This document shows positions 18,147 through 25,526 of a DNA stretch of 64,000 nt, piece by piece (position 1 is the first letter of the stretch; each line of letters begins with the position of its first letter). The stretch covers positions 1 through 64,000 of the forward strand of contig JAXMAB010000008.1 of the NCBI GenBank assembly GCA_046350655.1, written 5' to 3'. A program made the position numbers and the translations under genes. The notes below the pieces were generated by a model that made no database searches, was not told where the DNA came from, and was given only the letters and a program-made list of their open reading frames with translations. Source of the stretch: JAEUHO01 sp046350655 (GTDB lineage: Bacteria > Planctomycetota > PLA2 > JAEUHO01).

Positions 18147-20286
18147 ACTTCGGCGGGGTCGCGGCGCGGGACGGCGGGGGGAGCGGGAGCGGCACGCCCT
18201 CGAGGTGCGACACGTCGAGGTGGAAGTGCGCGAGCACCGTCGCCGCGATGTCCTTCACGTTGTAGGGGCGGTCGGCGGGGGCCGGCGCGAGCGCGCGGTT
18301 CGTGAGGAGGAAGCCGGGGACGAGGTCGCGGTCGGTGCTGCAGTGGTCGCCGGACCACGGGATGGTGTTCTCCTCCACCGGCGGCGTGCCCTTGGGGCGC
18401 AGGTCGCCCAGCAGCGCGGTCTGCCACGACACGCGGTAGTCCGCGGCGAAGCCGAGTTGCAGCTCGGCGGCGTGGTGGGCCATGGGCCCGCGGTAGAGCT
18501 GGGTGAGGTCGTAGACGCGCGCGAGCGGCGCGCGGCCGGCGTGGCGGTCGTCGCGGAAGGCGAGCAGCTTCTCCGAGAGCTCGCGGATCAGGCCCGGCAC
18601 CTCGTCGTCCGGGACGATGCCCGAGGGTTCGCGGCCGCGGCGGTTGAGGTAGATCTGCCCGAGGCCGAGCGCGTAGGCGCGCGTACGCGTCCAGTCGACG
18701 GCGTCGCTCGTGAGCGACTCGCTGAACCAGCCGTGCAGGTCGCCCTCGCCGACGCGGGCCTGCGGGTCGCGGTCCTTGAGGAACAGGTACCCCTCGTTCA
18801 TCAGCCACTGGTTGATGTTGAAGCCGTAGCGGAACGACTGGAAGCCGTGGTCCGAGACGACGAGCAGGAGGTCGTCGGGGCCGAGGCGTCCGGCGACGTC
18901 GCCGATCACCTGGTCCATGCGGCGGTAGACCTCGAGCAGCGGGTCGCGGCCCGCGAAGAGCGTCGAGTCGCCGAACTTGGCGTAGGGGTGGTCGGCGTCG
19001 CGCAGCCACCAGAGGCAGTGGGCGGCGCGGTCGGTCTGGGTGAAGACGTGGAACACGAGCGACGCGGGCTTGCGCAGGCACGCGCGGAGCATCGCGTGGT
19101 CGCGGTCCATCAGCTCGAGGACGTGTTTGACGAACGTCGTCGGCGCGAGGAGCGAGTCGTTGAGCGGGAAGGTGGGCTCGAGCCAGCCCATGGTGGCGAA
19201 GGGCCCGTCGTCGGCCTCGATGGAGGCGGCGAAGTCGGCGGGGCTCGAGATCGGGAGCGCCGGCGCGCGGGGGTCGAGCTGGACCGGCTCCGTCAGCACC
19301 TCGAGGGGCTCGACGCTGCGCACGCGGAACCGCACGCGGCCCGACATCGTCCAGGGCGGCAGCGTCGGCGTCGTGAACGTCGCCTGCATCCAGGGCGAGA
19401 CCTCGCCCTCGGCGACGGTGACGCGCGCGCCCGCGAGCTCGACGGTGACGGGGCCGGCGGGGAGGACGCGCTCGAAGACGAGCGGGACGGAGATGCGCGG
19501 GTGGCCGCCGGTCGCGTCGCGGCGCGTGCGGTCGAACGGGCCCTCGAGGTAGGTGCGGAACGTCGTCGCCTTCGGGCCGCCCTCGAGCTGGATGTTGTGG
19601 CCGTTGAAGACGGTGTACTCGCGGGTGAGCCCGAGCCCGCTGCGGTAGTAGGCGTACGCGCCGTTGGTGCCGGCGAGGTCGGGGGTGCCGAGGCCGGTGA
19701 GGAGGCGTTTGCCGGGCGCCGTCCGCGCCGGGAACGTGAGCGGGGGGCGCAGGCCGAGGACCTCGTAGCCGGCCGCGTTGACGAGGTCGAGGAAGGTGGG
19801 CGCGGCGAGGCGCGAGACGACGCGCGGCGGACGGGTGGGGACGAGGCCGAACAGGAACGGCGGCGCGGCGAAGTCCACCATGCCGTTCACGGGCCGGTAG
19901 CCCGTGGTGGCGGGGTCGCGGCCGACGAAGTCGAAGATGCCGTGGTGGGCCGGGCCGAGGCCGGTCTGCAGCGACGCCCACGCGACCGGCGACTCCGGCG
20001 GGATCTCGCTCTGGAGGTGGTGGAGGCCGCCGCGCGCGACGAGCGCCGCGATCGCCGGCAGCTCGCCGCGGGCCAGGTAGTCGGCCACGATCCGCGGGTC
20101 CACGCCGTCGAACCCGAGGACGAACAGGCGCGGGATCGTGTCGGCGTCGGCGGCGCGACGCCAGGCTCGGTCGCCGGCCGCGCAGGAGACGCCTTCGGCC
20201 GCCACGCCGAGGTTGACGAGCGCGAGGAGCAGCAGCGGGAGGAGGCGGGCGGCGGTGCGGATGGCGTGGGGGCCCCGGCGGGGCAA
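18145..20286 (-). CDS. alkaline-phosphatase-superfamily phosphohydrolase, exported
   Basis: About 713 aa. After a signal-like hydrophobic stretch (LLPLLLLALVNLG) the fold opens with VLGFDGVDPRIV, then SPVAWASLQTGLGPAHHGIFDF, the usual nucleophile region of the phosphodiesterase/phosphomutase-like branch (COG3379 type). VSDHGFQSF supplies metal ligands, and GDHCSTDRDLVPGFLLTN near the end completes the site. Its substrate is unknown. No ATG or GTG fits; TTG at 20286 gives a clean signal peptide but no ribosome site, so the start is uncertain. A TACGCT -10 lies at 20332-20337, facing away from the TPR gene. Confidence 0.78.
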   Translation of the reverse strand: MPRRGPHAIRTAARLLPLLLLALVNLGVAAEGVSCAAGDRAWRRAADADTIPRLFVLGFDGVDPRIVADYLARGELPAIAALVARGGLHHLQSEIPPESPVAWASLQTGLGPAHHGIFDFVGRDPATTGYRPVNGMVDFAAPPFLFGLVPTRPPRVVSRLAAPTFLDLVNAAGYEVLGLRPPLTFPARTAPGKRLLTGLGTPDLAGTNGAYAYYRSGLGLTREYTVFNGHNIQLEGGPKATTFRTYLEGPFDRTRRDATGGHPRISVPLVFERVLPAGPVTVELAGARVTVAEGEVSPWMQATFTTPTLPPWTMSGRVRFRVRSVEPLEVLTEPVQLDPRAPALPISSPADFAASIEADDGPFATMGWLEPTFPLNDSLLAPTTFVKHVLELMDRDHAMLRACLRKPASLVFHVFTQTDRAAHCLWWLRDADHPYAKFGDSTLFAGRDPLLEVYRRMDQVIGDVAGRLGPDDLLLVVSDHGFQSFRYGFNINQWLMNEGYLFLKDRDPQARVGEGDLHGWFSESLTSDAVDWTRTRAYALGLGQIYLNRRGREPSGIVPDDEVPGLIRELSEKLLAFRDDRHAGRAPLARVYDLTQLYRGPMAHHAAELQLGFAADYRVSWQTALLGDLRPKGTPPVEENTIPWSGDHCSTDRDLVPGFLLTNRALAPAPADRPYNVKDIAATVLAHFHLDVSHLEGVPLPLPPPSRAATPPK

Positions 20287-20380
20287 CTGCCGGGCGCAGC
20301 AGGGGAGGCGATGGGGAGAGGCTCGACGTCGAGCGTACCGGGCCGAACGGAGAACGGGGCCCCCGATTCCCGGGACCGTG

Positions 20381-20386
20381 TACCCT
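20381..20386 (+). promoter_or_regulatory. -10 TACCCT, leaderless configuration
   Basis: TACCCT, six bases CTGCGC, then the ATG at 20393. Predicted transcript begins at the start codon. Confidence 0.55.
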
Positions 20387-20392
20387 CTGCGC

Positions 20393-21805
20393 ATGCGCCG
20401 TCGTCGCCCCGTCGTCGCCCTCGCGGGCCTCCTCGCCGCCCTCGCCGCCCTCGCCGCCGCCCCCTCCGCGGCGACGGCGGCCGGCGACCCGGCCGCGGAC
20501 GCGGTGAAGGCCGCCAAGGACGGCGACCGCGCCGCGGCGCTCCGTCTCTCGGAGGAGGCCGTGAAGGCCCGCCCGACGTCCGCGGCGGCCTGGGCGGTCC
20601 GCGGGTACACGCTCTCCTCGGCGGGCCGGAAGGACGAGGCGCTCGAGGCGTACGCGAAGGCGGCGTCGCTCGACCCGCGCGACGCGTTCTCCCGCGTGAA
20701 CCGCGGCGCCGTCCTGCTCGAGCTCGCGCGCCCGGCCGAGGCGCTGCCGGTCCTCGACGAGGCGATCGCGATCGACCCGCGCAACGCGCGCGCGCAGAAC
20801 CACCGCGGGGTCGCGCTCGAGCGGCTCGGGCGCCTCGAGGAGGCCCGTGGCGCGTACCGCGCGGCCATCGCGCTCGCCCCGCGCGACCCGGTCCCCTACA
20901 ACAACCTCGGCGCGCTCGCGTTCCGGCGCGGCGTGGACGGCGCCGCGGCGGCGCACTTCGCGAAGGCCCTCGAGGTCGACCCGGGGTTCCAGGCCGCAGC
21001 GGTCAACGTCGCGCTGACGACGGCCGCGGCCTCGACGCCGTCCGTCGGGGCGCAGGCCGAGGAGGCGATCCTCGCGGCCGCGGCGCGGCCCGACGCCTCG
21101 TACCGGGTGAAGGCCAAGGCGAAGGGCGTCCTCGGCGCCCGTGCCGTGCGCGCGGGCGACTGGCCCACGGCGAAGGCGCGCTTCCTCGAGCAGGTCTCGA
21201 TGGACCCGGAGGACGCCGGGGCGCTCAACGACCTCGCGGTCGCGGAGGACCAGCTCGGCGAGGCGCGCGAGGCCCTGAACCACCTCGAGGCCGCGCTGGA
21301 GCTGCGAGGCGACGACGCGACGCTGCGCAACAACATGGGCGTCGTGCACGTCCACCGCGGCGACTACGCGTCGGCGGAGGCCGCGTTCCGGCAGGTGCTG
21401 AAGGAGGAGCCGACGTTCCACCGCGCGTGGCACAACCTCGGCGTCGTCCTCGGCGCGCGGGGCGACCGCGCGGGCGCCGCGCTCGCGTTCCGCCGGGCGT
21501 CGGACCTCGCGCCGTCGGACGCCTCCACGCTCTACAACCTCGCGCTGCTCGCGCGCGAGTCGGGCGGCGACCGCGCCGCGGAACGGGCGGCGTACGAACG
21601 CGCGCTGCGGATCGACCCGAAGCTCGTGGAGGCCCACCTCGCGCTGGGCACGCTCCTCGCCGACCCCGCCACGCCGGCGGCGCTGCGCGACCCCGCGAAG
21701 GCGCGCGAGCACCTGACGACGTTCCTCGCGCTCGCGTTCCCCGACGACGCCGCGGGCCGCAAGCAGGCGACGGACTGGCTGGCCTGGCTCGACGCGACGC
21801 GCTGA
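20393..21805 (+). CDS. secreted tetratricopeptide-repeat protein
   Basis: 470 aa. A signal peptide is clear (RRRR then an Ala/Leu-rich core, cut near AATAAG). The rest is a solenoid of about eleven 34-residue TPR units, visible as recurring LGRLEEARGAYRAAIALAPRD-like helices (GRLEEARGAYRAAIAL, GDYASAEAAFRQVLK). TPRs bind protein partners, and envelope assembly is plausible, but no partner is encoded nearby. Monocistronic and flanked by divergent and convergent neighbours. Confidence 0.8.
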   Translation: MRRRRPVVALAGLLAALAALAAAPSAATAAGDPAADAVKAAKDGDRAAALRLSEEAVKARPTSAAAWAVRGYTLSSAGRKDEALEAYAKAASLDPRDAFSRVNRGAVLLELARPAEALPVLDEAIAIDPRNARAQNHRGVALERLGRLEEARGAYRAAIALAPRDPVPYNNLGALAFRRGVDGAAAAHFAKALEVDPGFQAAAVNVALTTAAASTPSVGAQAEEAILAAAARPDASYRVKAKAKGVLGARAVRAGDWPTAKARFLEQVSMDPEDAGALNDLAVAEDQLGEAREALNHLEAALELRGDDATLRNNMGVVHVHRGDYASAEAAFRQVLKEEPTFHRAWHNLGVVLGARGDRAGAALAFRRASDLAPSDASTLYNLALLARESGGDRAAERAAYERALRIDPKLVEAHLALGTLLADPATPAALRDPAKAREHLTTFLALAFPDDAAGRKQATDWLAWLDATR

Positions 21806-21875
21806 ACGGCCGGAGCGCGCGTCCCGCGCAGCCACGCCGCCAGGACGGGCCGTCGCCGCCCGCGCGGCCCCGTGG

Positions 21876-22949
21876 TCAGGCGCCGGCCGGGGCGTCGTCG
21901 GCGTCGTCGCGCGAGCGACGTCGGGGCGGCGGGGGCGCCTCGAGCGGCCGGAACACCCACCGCACGATGCCCGCGAGCGAGAGCCGCGACTCCGGGAGCC
22001 GCAGCGGGGGCGCGTCGGCGCGCGGCGCGTCGAGCCGCACCTCGCCCGCGAGGCGCTTCAGCACGCGGACCCGCGCCCGCCCGTCGTGGCGGACGACGAC
22101 GAGGTCGCCGTCGGCCGGGACCGCGCGCGCGTCGACGAGGAGCCAGTCGCCGCGCTCGACGCGCGGCCACGCGTCGTCGTCGTCGGCCACGAGGACGAAC
22201 GCGCCCACGCGCCACAGCCGACGGTCCACGTGGAACACGTCGATCGCCTCGACGTCCGTCGCGGCGACGCCCGGCGGCGGCACGGAGGCGAGCACGGGCA
22301 CGCGCCGCCACGGGCGCCGTTCCTCGGGCTCGTCGGCCTCGGTCGGCGGGGCGGGCGGCGCCGCGTCGGGCGCGCGCTGCGGCATCGCGGCGGCCGCGGC
22401 GCCGAGCAGGCGCGGCAGCGCCTGCACGAGCGCCTCGCGCTCGCGCGCGGGCACGTCGCGCAGCACGTCGCGGCTCTCGCGCTCCGCGTCGCTCTCGGTG
22501 GGGGCGCGGCGCACGCGCTCGGCGAGCCGCCCGAACAGCGAGCGGTAGTCCGCGGGCAGGCCCATGGCCGTCGCCACGTCCTCCGACATGAACCCGGGCC
22601 GCTTCGCGATGTGGAAGATCGTCGTGGACAGGAGGCGGTCGCGGTTGCGGCGCGTGCGCAGGCGGTCCTTGGCGAGGCGCACGATCCGCTGGCGGACCGG
22701 CTCGGGCGTCCGTTCGAGCGCCGCGCGTTCCTGCAGCCGCGCGGCGTCGAGGCCGAGCGCGGCGGCGAGCTTCTCGACGACGTCCGGCGCCGGCGCGGGC
22801 TTGCGGCGGAGCTCGAGCATGCAGACGTACGACCCGGTCAGCCCCGCGCGGGCGCCGAGCTCGGCCTGGGACAGGCCGGCGGCGATCCGGCCGCGCTTGA
22901 GCTCGCTGGCGAAGTCGTCGGGGGAGGCGGGGCGGGGCACGCCCCCCAT
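21876..22949 (-). CDS. XRE-type repressor fused to an S24/LexA-like domain lacking the catalytic serine
   Basis: 357 aa. Residues 12-65 are a Cro/CI-type helix-turn-helix (LSQAELGARAGLTGSYVCML). A helical middle follows, then a LexA/CI-like beta domain: VERGDWLLVD and DLVVVRHDGRARVRVLKRL match the family, including the lysine of the Ser-Lys dyad. Where the family has D-S-M-x-P, this protein reads D-D-A-W-P, so the nucleophilic Ser is an acidic residue. Self-cleavage is therefore unlikely, and the domain may serve for dimerisation or sensing. It faces a promoter with a perfect palindrome 32 nt away, its probable operator. Confidence 0.82.
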   Translation of the reverse strand: MGGVPRPASPDDFASELKRGRIAAGLSQAELGARAGLTGSYVCMLELRRKPAPAPDVVEKLAAALGLDAARLQERAALERTPEPVRQRIVRLAKDRLRTRRNRDRLLSTTIFHIAKRPGFMSEDVATAMGLPADYRSLFGRLAERVRRAPTESDAERESRDVLRDVPAREREALVQALPRLLGAAAAAMPQRAPDAAPPAPPTEADEPEERRPWRRVPVLASVPPPGVAATDVEAIDVFHVDRRLWRVGAFVLVADDDDAWPRVERGDWLLVDARAVPADGDLVVVRHDGRARVRVLKRLAGEVRLDAPRADAPPLRLPESRLSLAGIVRWVFRPLEAPPPPRRRSRDDADDAPAGA

Positions 22950-22977
22950 TGTCGCACGGTCACCAAAAAGAAAAGTG

Positions 22978-23005
22978 TTGACTAACTAGTTAGTGCGTCT
23001 ATGAT
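22978..23005 (+). promoter_or_regulatory. sigma-70-like promoter with palindromic operator in its spacer
   Basis: TTGACT (22978-22983), a 16-nt spacer, then TATGAT (23000-23005): the best two-box promoter in the window. The 14-bp perfect palindrome ACTAACTAGTTAGT (22981-22994) covers the end of the -35 and most of the spacer. This is an ideal block site for a dimeric XRE repressor, and the divergent gene encodes one. AT-rich composition contrasts sharply with its surroundings. Confidence 0.75.
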
Positions 23006-23011
23006 CCCCTT

Positions 23012-23205
23012 GTCGCTGATGGGTCGGGTGGTCCGACCTGCGGTGGCCGCGACGGGTTCGTGGGTCTCGCTGGCCCTGTTCACGGCTGGCGGGGTCCGGG
23101 TGGCGCGCCTTGGCTCCAACGGGAACGGGTCGGACGGGCCAGTGCGTGGCTGACCGGCGAACGCCGCCGATCAGGGGGCGGGCGAAAGCCCGCCCCCGTT
23201 TCGTT
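23012..23205 (+). ncRNA. short terminated transcript under the palindromic promoter
   Basis: The promoter at 22978-23005 and the terminator at 23174-23208 delimit a transcript of about 190 nt. Internal hairpins: GGTCGG/CCGACC (23022-23038) and CGGC-GAAC-GCCG near 23157-23168. CCCCTTG (23006-23012, around the start site) could pair with CAGGGGG (23172-23178), which would compete with the terminator stem. It may be a regulatory RNA or the message of the 44-codon ORF; length and terminator resemble 6S RNA, but I see no 6S bulge pattern. Confidence 0.5.
23019..23153 (+). CDS. possible 44-aa small membrane protein
   Basis: ATG at 23019, TGA at 23151-23153. The ATG lies about 7 nt from the predicted transcript start, with no Shine-Dalgarno sequence. 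The peptide starts MGRVVRPAVAATGS and has a hydrophobic stretch (WVSLALFTAGGV) flanked by arginines, then a Gly/Asn/Ser tail. One short membrane helix is plausible. Small hydrophobic peptides under phage-like repressors can be toxins, but nothing proves translation. The alternative is that the transcript is noncoding. Confidence 0.4.
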   Translation: MGRVVRPAVAATGSWVSLALFTAGGVRVARLGSNGNGSDGPVRG

Positions 23206-23208
23206 TCC
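23174..23208 (+). terminator. rho-independent terminator
   Basis: Perfect 10-bp stem GGGGGCGGGC (23174-23183), tetraloop GAAA, complement (23188-23197), then GTTTCGTTTCC. The tail resembles that of the 8795 terminator (CTTTCGTTTCC). Confidence 0.93.
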
Positions 23209-23568
23209 AGGGGCCGTCGTCCGGGCGTGGCGCGGCGTGGGGGGGGCGGCGGCCCGGTTCCCGCCGAGGACCCGGTTTCCGCCGCGGAGCGGGCGCCCCC
23301 CGGTGCGTGCGCAACTCCTGTCCTGTCCTAGGGAACGGGCTGGCGGCGGAATGGCGCACGGCGAATTGTGGCGGAATTGCTGCCCCCCGGGTCGGCGCAA
23401 TCGAACCCCCGGTGGAGGCCGAAAGCGCCCCGTTTCGGGCCTGCAGACGCGACTTCGGCCAGCCGATCCCCCGCAGGGGCGCCTGCTCGAGGACCCTCGC
23501 CGCGTTCGGCACGGGATTTCCTCTAGGTGGCTCGAGTCCCTGGCGGGGGGGCTCGGAGGGTTCCGGCG
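23209..23568 (+). other. 360-nt leader/intergenic region before the ompH-like gene
   Basis: No supported gene. GC drops in places (GGCGGAATGGCGC, then GGCGGAATTGC as a partial repeat), CCTGT is doubled near 23318, and CGCAACTCCTGTC is shared with 7616-7628. A structured leader is possible, but I could not define one fold. GGAGGG at 23555-23560 is the ribosome site for the next gene. Confidence 0.35.
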
Positions 23569-24063
23569 ATGCGCACGATGAACGTCCCGGCGGCGGCTGG
23601 CAGTTCCACCCTGGCTGCCCCCGGCACGCCGCCGGCCACCCTGTCGCGGCGCCTCGCGCTCCGCCTAACGCTCGGCGGCGCCCTGCTCGCCGTCCTCCTG
23701 GCCGTCGCGGCGACGCCCGCGGCCGCCGACGACAAGGCCGACTACCGCGTCGTCGACCCGAGCGGCGTCTACCTCGGCAACCCGCGCCTGTTCCGCAAGC
23801 CGGTCCTCGTGAACTGCGACCGCGTCTACCGCGCGATCCCCGAGTACGTCGAGATCCTCGAGAAGAACCTGACGGACCGCGACGTCCGCTACCACTTCCT
23901 GATGCGCAAGGCGTCGGACAAGTTCGCGGCGGCGGTGCGCAGCGTCGCGTCCGAGGGCGGATACGACCTCGTCGCCGGCGTCGGCAGCGTCGTGCCCTCG
24001 AGCGCGGAGACCCCCGCGATCCCCGAGGCGACGGACGCCGCGATCAAGAAGCTGCCGGCCTGA
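23569..24063 (+). CDS. secreted OmpH/Skp-like small protein, hypothetical
   Basis: 164 aa. The ATG follows GGAGGG by 8 nt. The signal region contains a hydrophobic core (LTLGGALLAVLLAVAATP) cut near AAADD. The mature part, with VLVNCDRVYRAIPEYVEIL and a DLVAGVGSVVP end, recalls the first strand and last strand of Skp/OmpH (VDxQRVxxxxPE...), but the long coiled-coil arms are shortened. Skp chaperones outer-membrane proteins. The assignment is tentative; the secretin-domain gene follows 11 nt later. Confidence 0.55.
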   Translation: MRTMNVPAAAGSSTLAAPGTPPATLSRRLALRLTLGGALLAVLLAVAATPAAADDKADYRVVDPSGVYLGNPRLFRKPVLVNCDRVYRAIPEYVEILEKNLTDRDVRYHFLMRKASDKFAAAVRSVASEGGYDLVAGVGSVVPSSAETPAIPEATDAAIKKLPA

Positions 24064-24074
24064 CCGCGGTCGTC

Positions 24075-25292
24075 GTGCGGAACCGGCCGGCCTCCCCGCG
24101 GCGCGCCGCGCGGCGCCGCGTCCCTCGCGTCCTCGCGGCGCTCGTCCTCGCGGCGGGCCTGCTCGCGGGCGGGCGCGCGCGGACCGGCGCGTCCGCGGGC
24201 CCCGACGTCGCCGGCGAGCGGCCGCGGGCCTTCGAGGCCACGTGGCGGGACGGCGACGGCACGGCGCGCGCGCTCTACCGGCCGCGGTTCGTCCCGGCGG
24301 GCCTCCTGCTCGCCGACGCGCAGGCCTTCGGGTTGGCGCCCCTGGCGCTCGCGCTCGACGGCAGCCGCGGGCGCATCCTCGTCAGCGGCGCGGAGGACCA
24401 CTTCCCGATCGCGGCCGACGCGTTCGGCTACCTCGACGTGCCCACGCCGCAGGTGCTCGTCGAGGTCTCGCTCGTCGAGACGCTCGCGCGCTGCCGCAAC
24501 GACCACGGCGGCCATCTCTGGTTCGACCGCGGGCCGGACGGTCCCGACACGTTCTTCCGCGCGTTCCGCGCCGACTTCGAGCCCTCCGCGTGGCTCCGCA
24601 GCGAGCTCGTGGGGGGGCTGCCCTTCCAGGGCGTGGACGTGCGCGGCGGCGGCACCGACCTCTCCGACGGCCTGTCGGGCACCCTCGACGCCGTGCTCCG
24701 CGGCCTCGCCCACGACGGCGAGGCCGACGTCCTCGCGCGGCCGTGCCTCGTCTGCACCGAGGGCGTCCCGGCCACGGTCTCCTCGACGCTGTCGCTCCCG
24801 GCGAGCCTGTTCTTCCAGAACGGGGCGGTCGTGCAGCAGCAGCGCGTCGACGAGCGCGCCGGGGTCTCGCTCGAGGTCACGGTCGAGGAGGTCGGACGCG
24901 ACGCCGTCCGGCTCCGCCTCCACCCGTGGGTCCGCCGGCTCGAGGAGGCGACCTCGCCGACGGGGCCCGCGTCGTACCCGGTCCTCGGGGTCCGCGAGGC
25001 GACGACCACCGTCCGCGTCGCCGACGGCGAGACCGTGGTCGTCGCGGCGTTCGAGGGACGGCGGCTCGTCCGCGACCGCCGCGGCTACCCGGCGCTCGAC
25101 CACCTCCCCGCGCTCGACACCGTCCTCTCGGCCCACACGACGGAGCGCGACGTCACGGACGTCCACGTGATGGTCCGCGTGCGGATCCTGCAGGCCGGAC
25201 GCGACCCGGTGCCCGTCGTCCCGCCCGGCGAGGCCGCTCGGCTCGAGGCACGCCGCCGCGCCGTCGCCGCGGTCCCGCCGACGTCGCGCTGA
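24075..25292 (+). CDS. secretin-domain protein without N-terminal ring domains
   Basis: About 405 aa from the GTG at 24075. After a signal-like stretch (VLAALVLAAGLLAGG), the C-terminal half follows the secretin pattern: LARPCLVCTEGVPATVSS, a QQQRVDERAGVSLEVTV strand, PVLGVREATTTVRVADGETVVVA, and LDHLPALDTVLS. Secretins form outer-membrane gates in type II/III/IV-pilus systems and are normally 500-800 aa with several N domains; only one short region precedes the pore-type part here. No other secretion genes are nearby, so it may be a stand-alone relative. The start is uncertain. Confidence 0.65.
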   Translation: MRNRPASPRRAARRRVPRVLAALVLAAGLLAGGRARTGASAGPDVAGERPRAFEATWRDGDGTARALYRPRFVPAGLLLADAQAFGLAPLALALDGSRGRILVSGAEDHFPIAADAFGYLDVPTPQVLVEVSLVETLARCRNDHGGHLWFDRGPDGPDTFFRAFRADFEPSAWLRSELVGGLPFQGVDVRGGGTDLSDGLSGTLDAVLRGLAHDGEADVLARPCLVCTEGVPATVSSTLSLPASLFFQNGAVVQQQRVDERAGVSLEVTVEEVGRDAVRLRLHPWVRRLEEATSPTGPASYPVLGVREATTTVRVADGETVVVAAFEGRRLVRDRRGYPALDHLPALDTVLSAHTTERDVTDVHVMVRVRILQAGRDPVPVVPPGEAARLEARRRAVAAVPPTSR

Positions 25293-25378
25293 CGCCGGCG
25301 CGGGGCGGGGCCCGCCGCGCGGCAGTGCTCCGCGCTCGGCCCGCGGGGCCCCTTCGCCCGGGGTCCGGTCGCCCCGTG

Positions 25379-25393
25379 GGGACGCGAGGCCCG
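25379..25393 (+). repeat. GGGACGCGAGGCCCG repeat copy
   Basis: Forward exact copy between the convergent secretin-like gene and pnp. Confidence 0.7.
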
Positions 25394-25460
25394 CTCGGCC
25401 GCGGGCGCGCGGCGCGCGCGCCGGCCGGACCCCGCGCGCCCGACGGGCGACGCCGGCCCG

Positions 25461-25503
25461 AAAAGGAACGCGGGGCCCCGTCGTCGCCGACGGGGCCCCG
25501 CGT
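25461..25503 (-). terminator. rho-independent terminator of rpsO-pnp
   Basis: 16-bp perfect stem (arms 25468-25483 and 25488-25503, loop TCGC) followed on the minus strand by TTCCTTTTC. It lies 24 nt past the reconstructed pnp stop. Confidence 0.9.
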
Positions 25504-25526
25504 GTGGAGGGAAAGGGACTCGAGGA

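Noticed and set aside
25153..25526. A 125-residue Arg/Pro-rich extension of PNPase
   Set aside because: It runs through the operon terminator and has no family likeness; a single extra base in a C run explains it.
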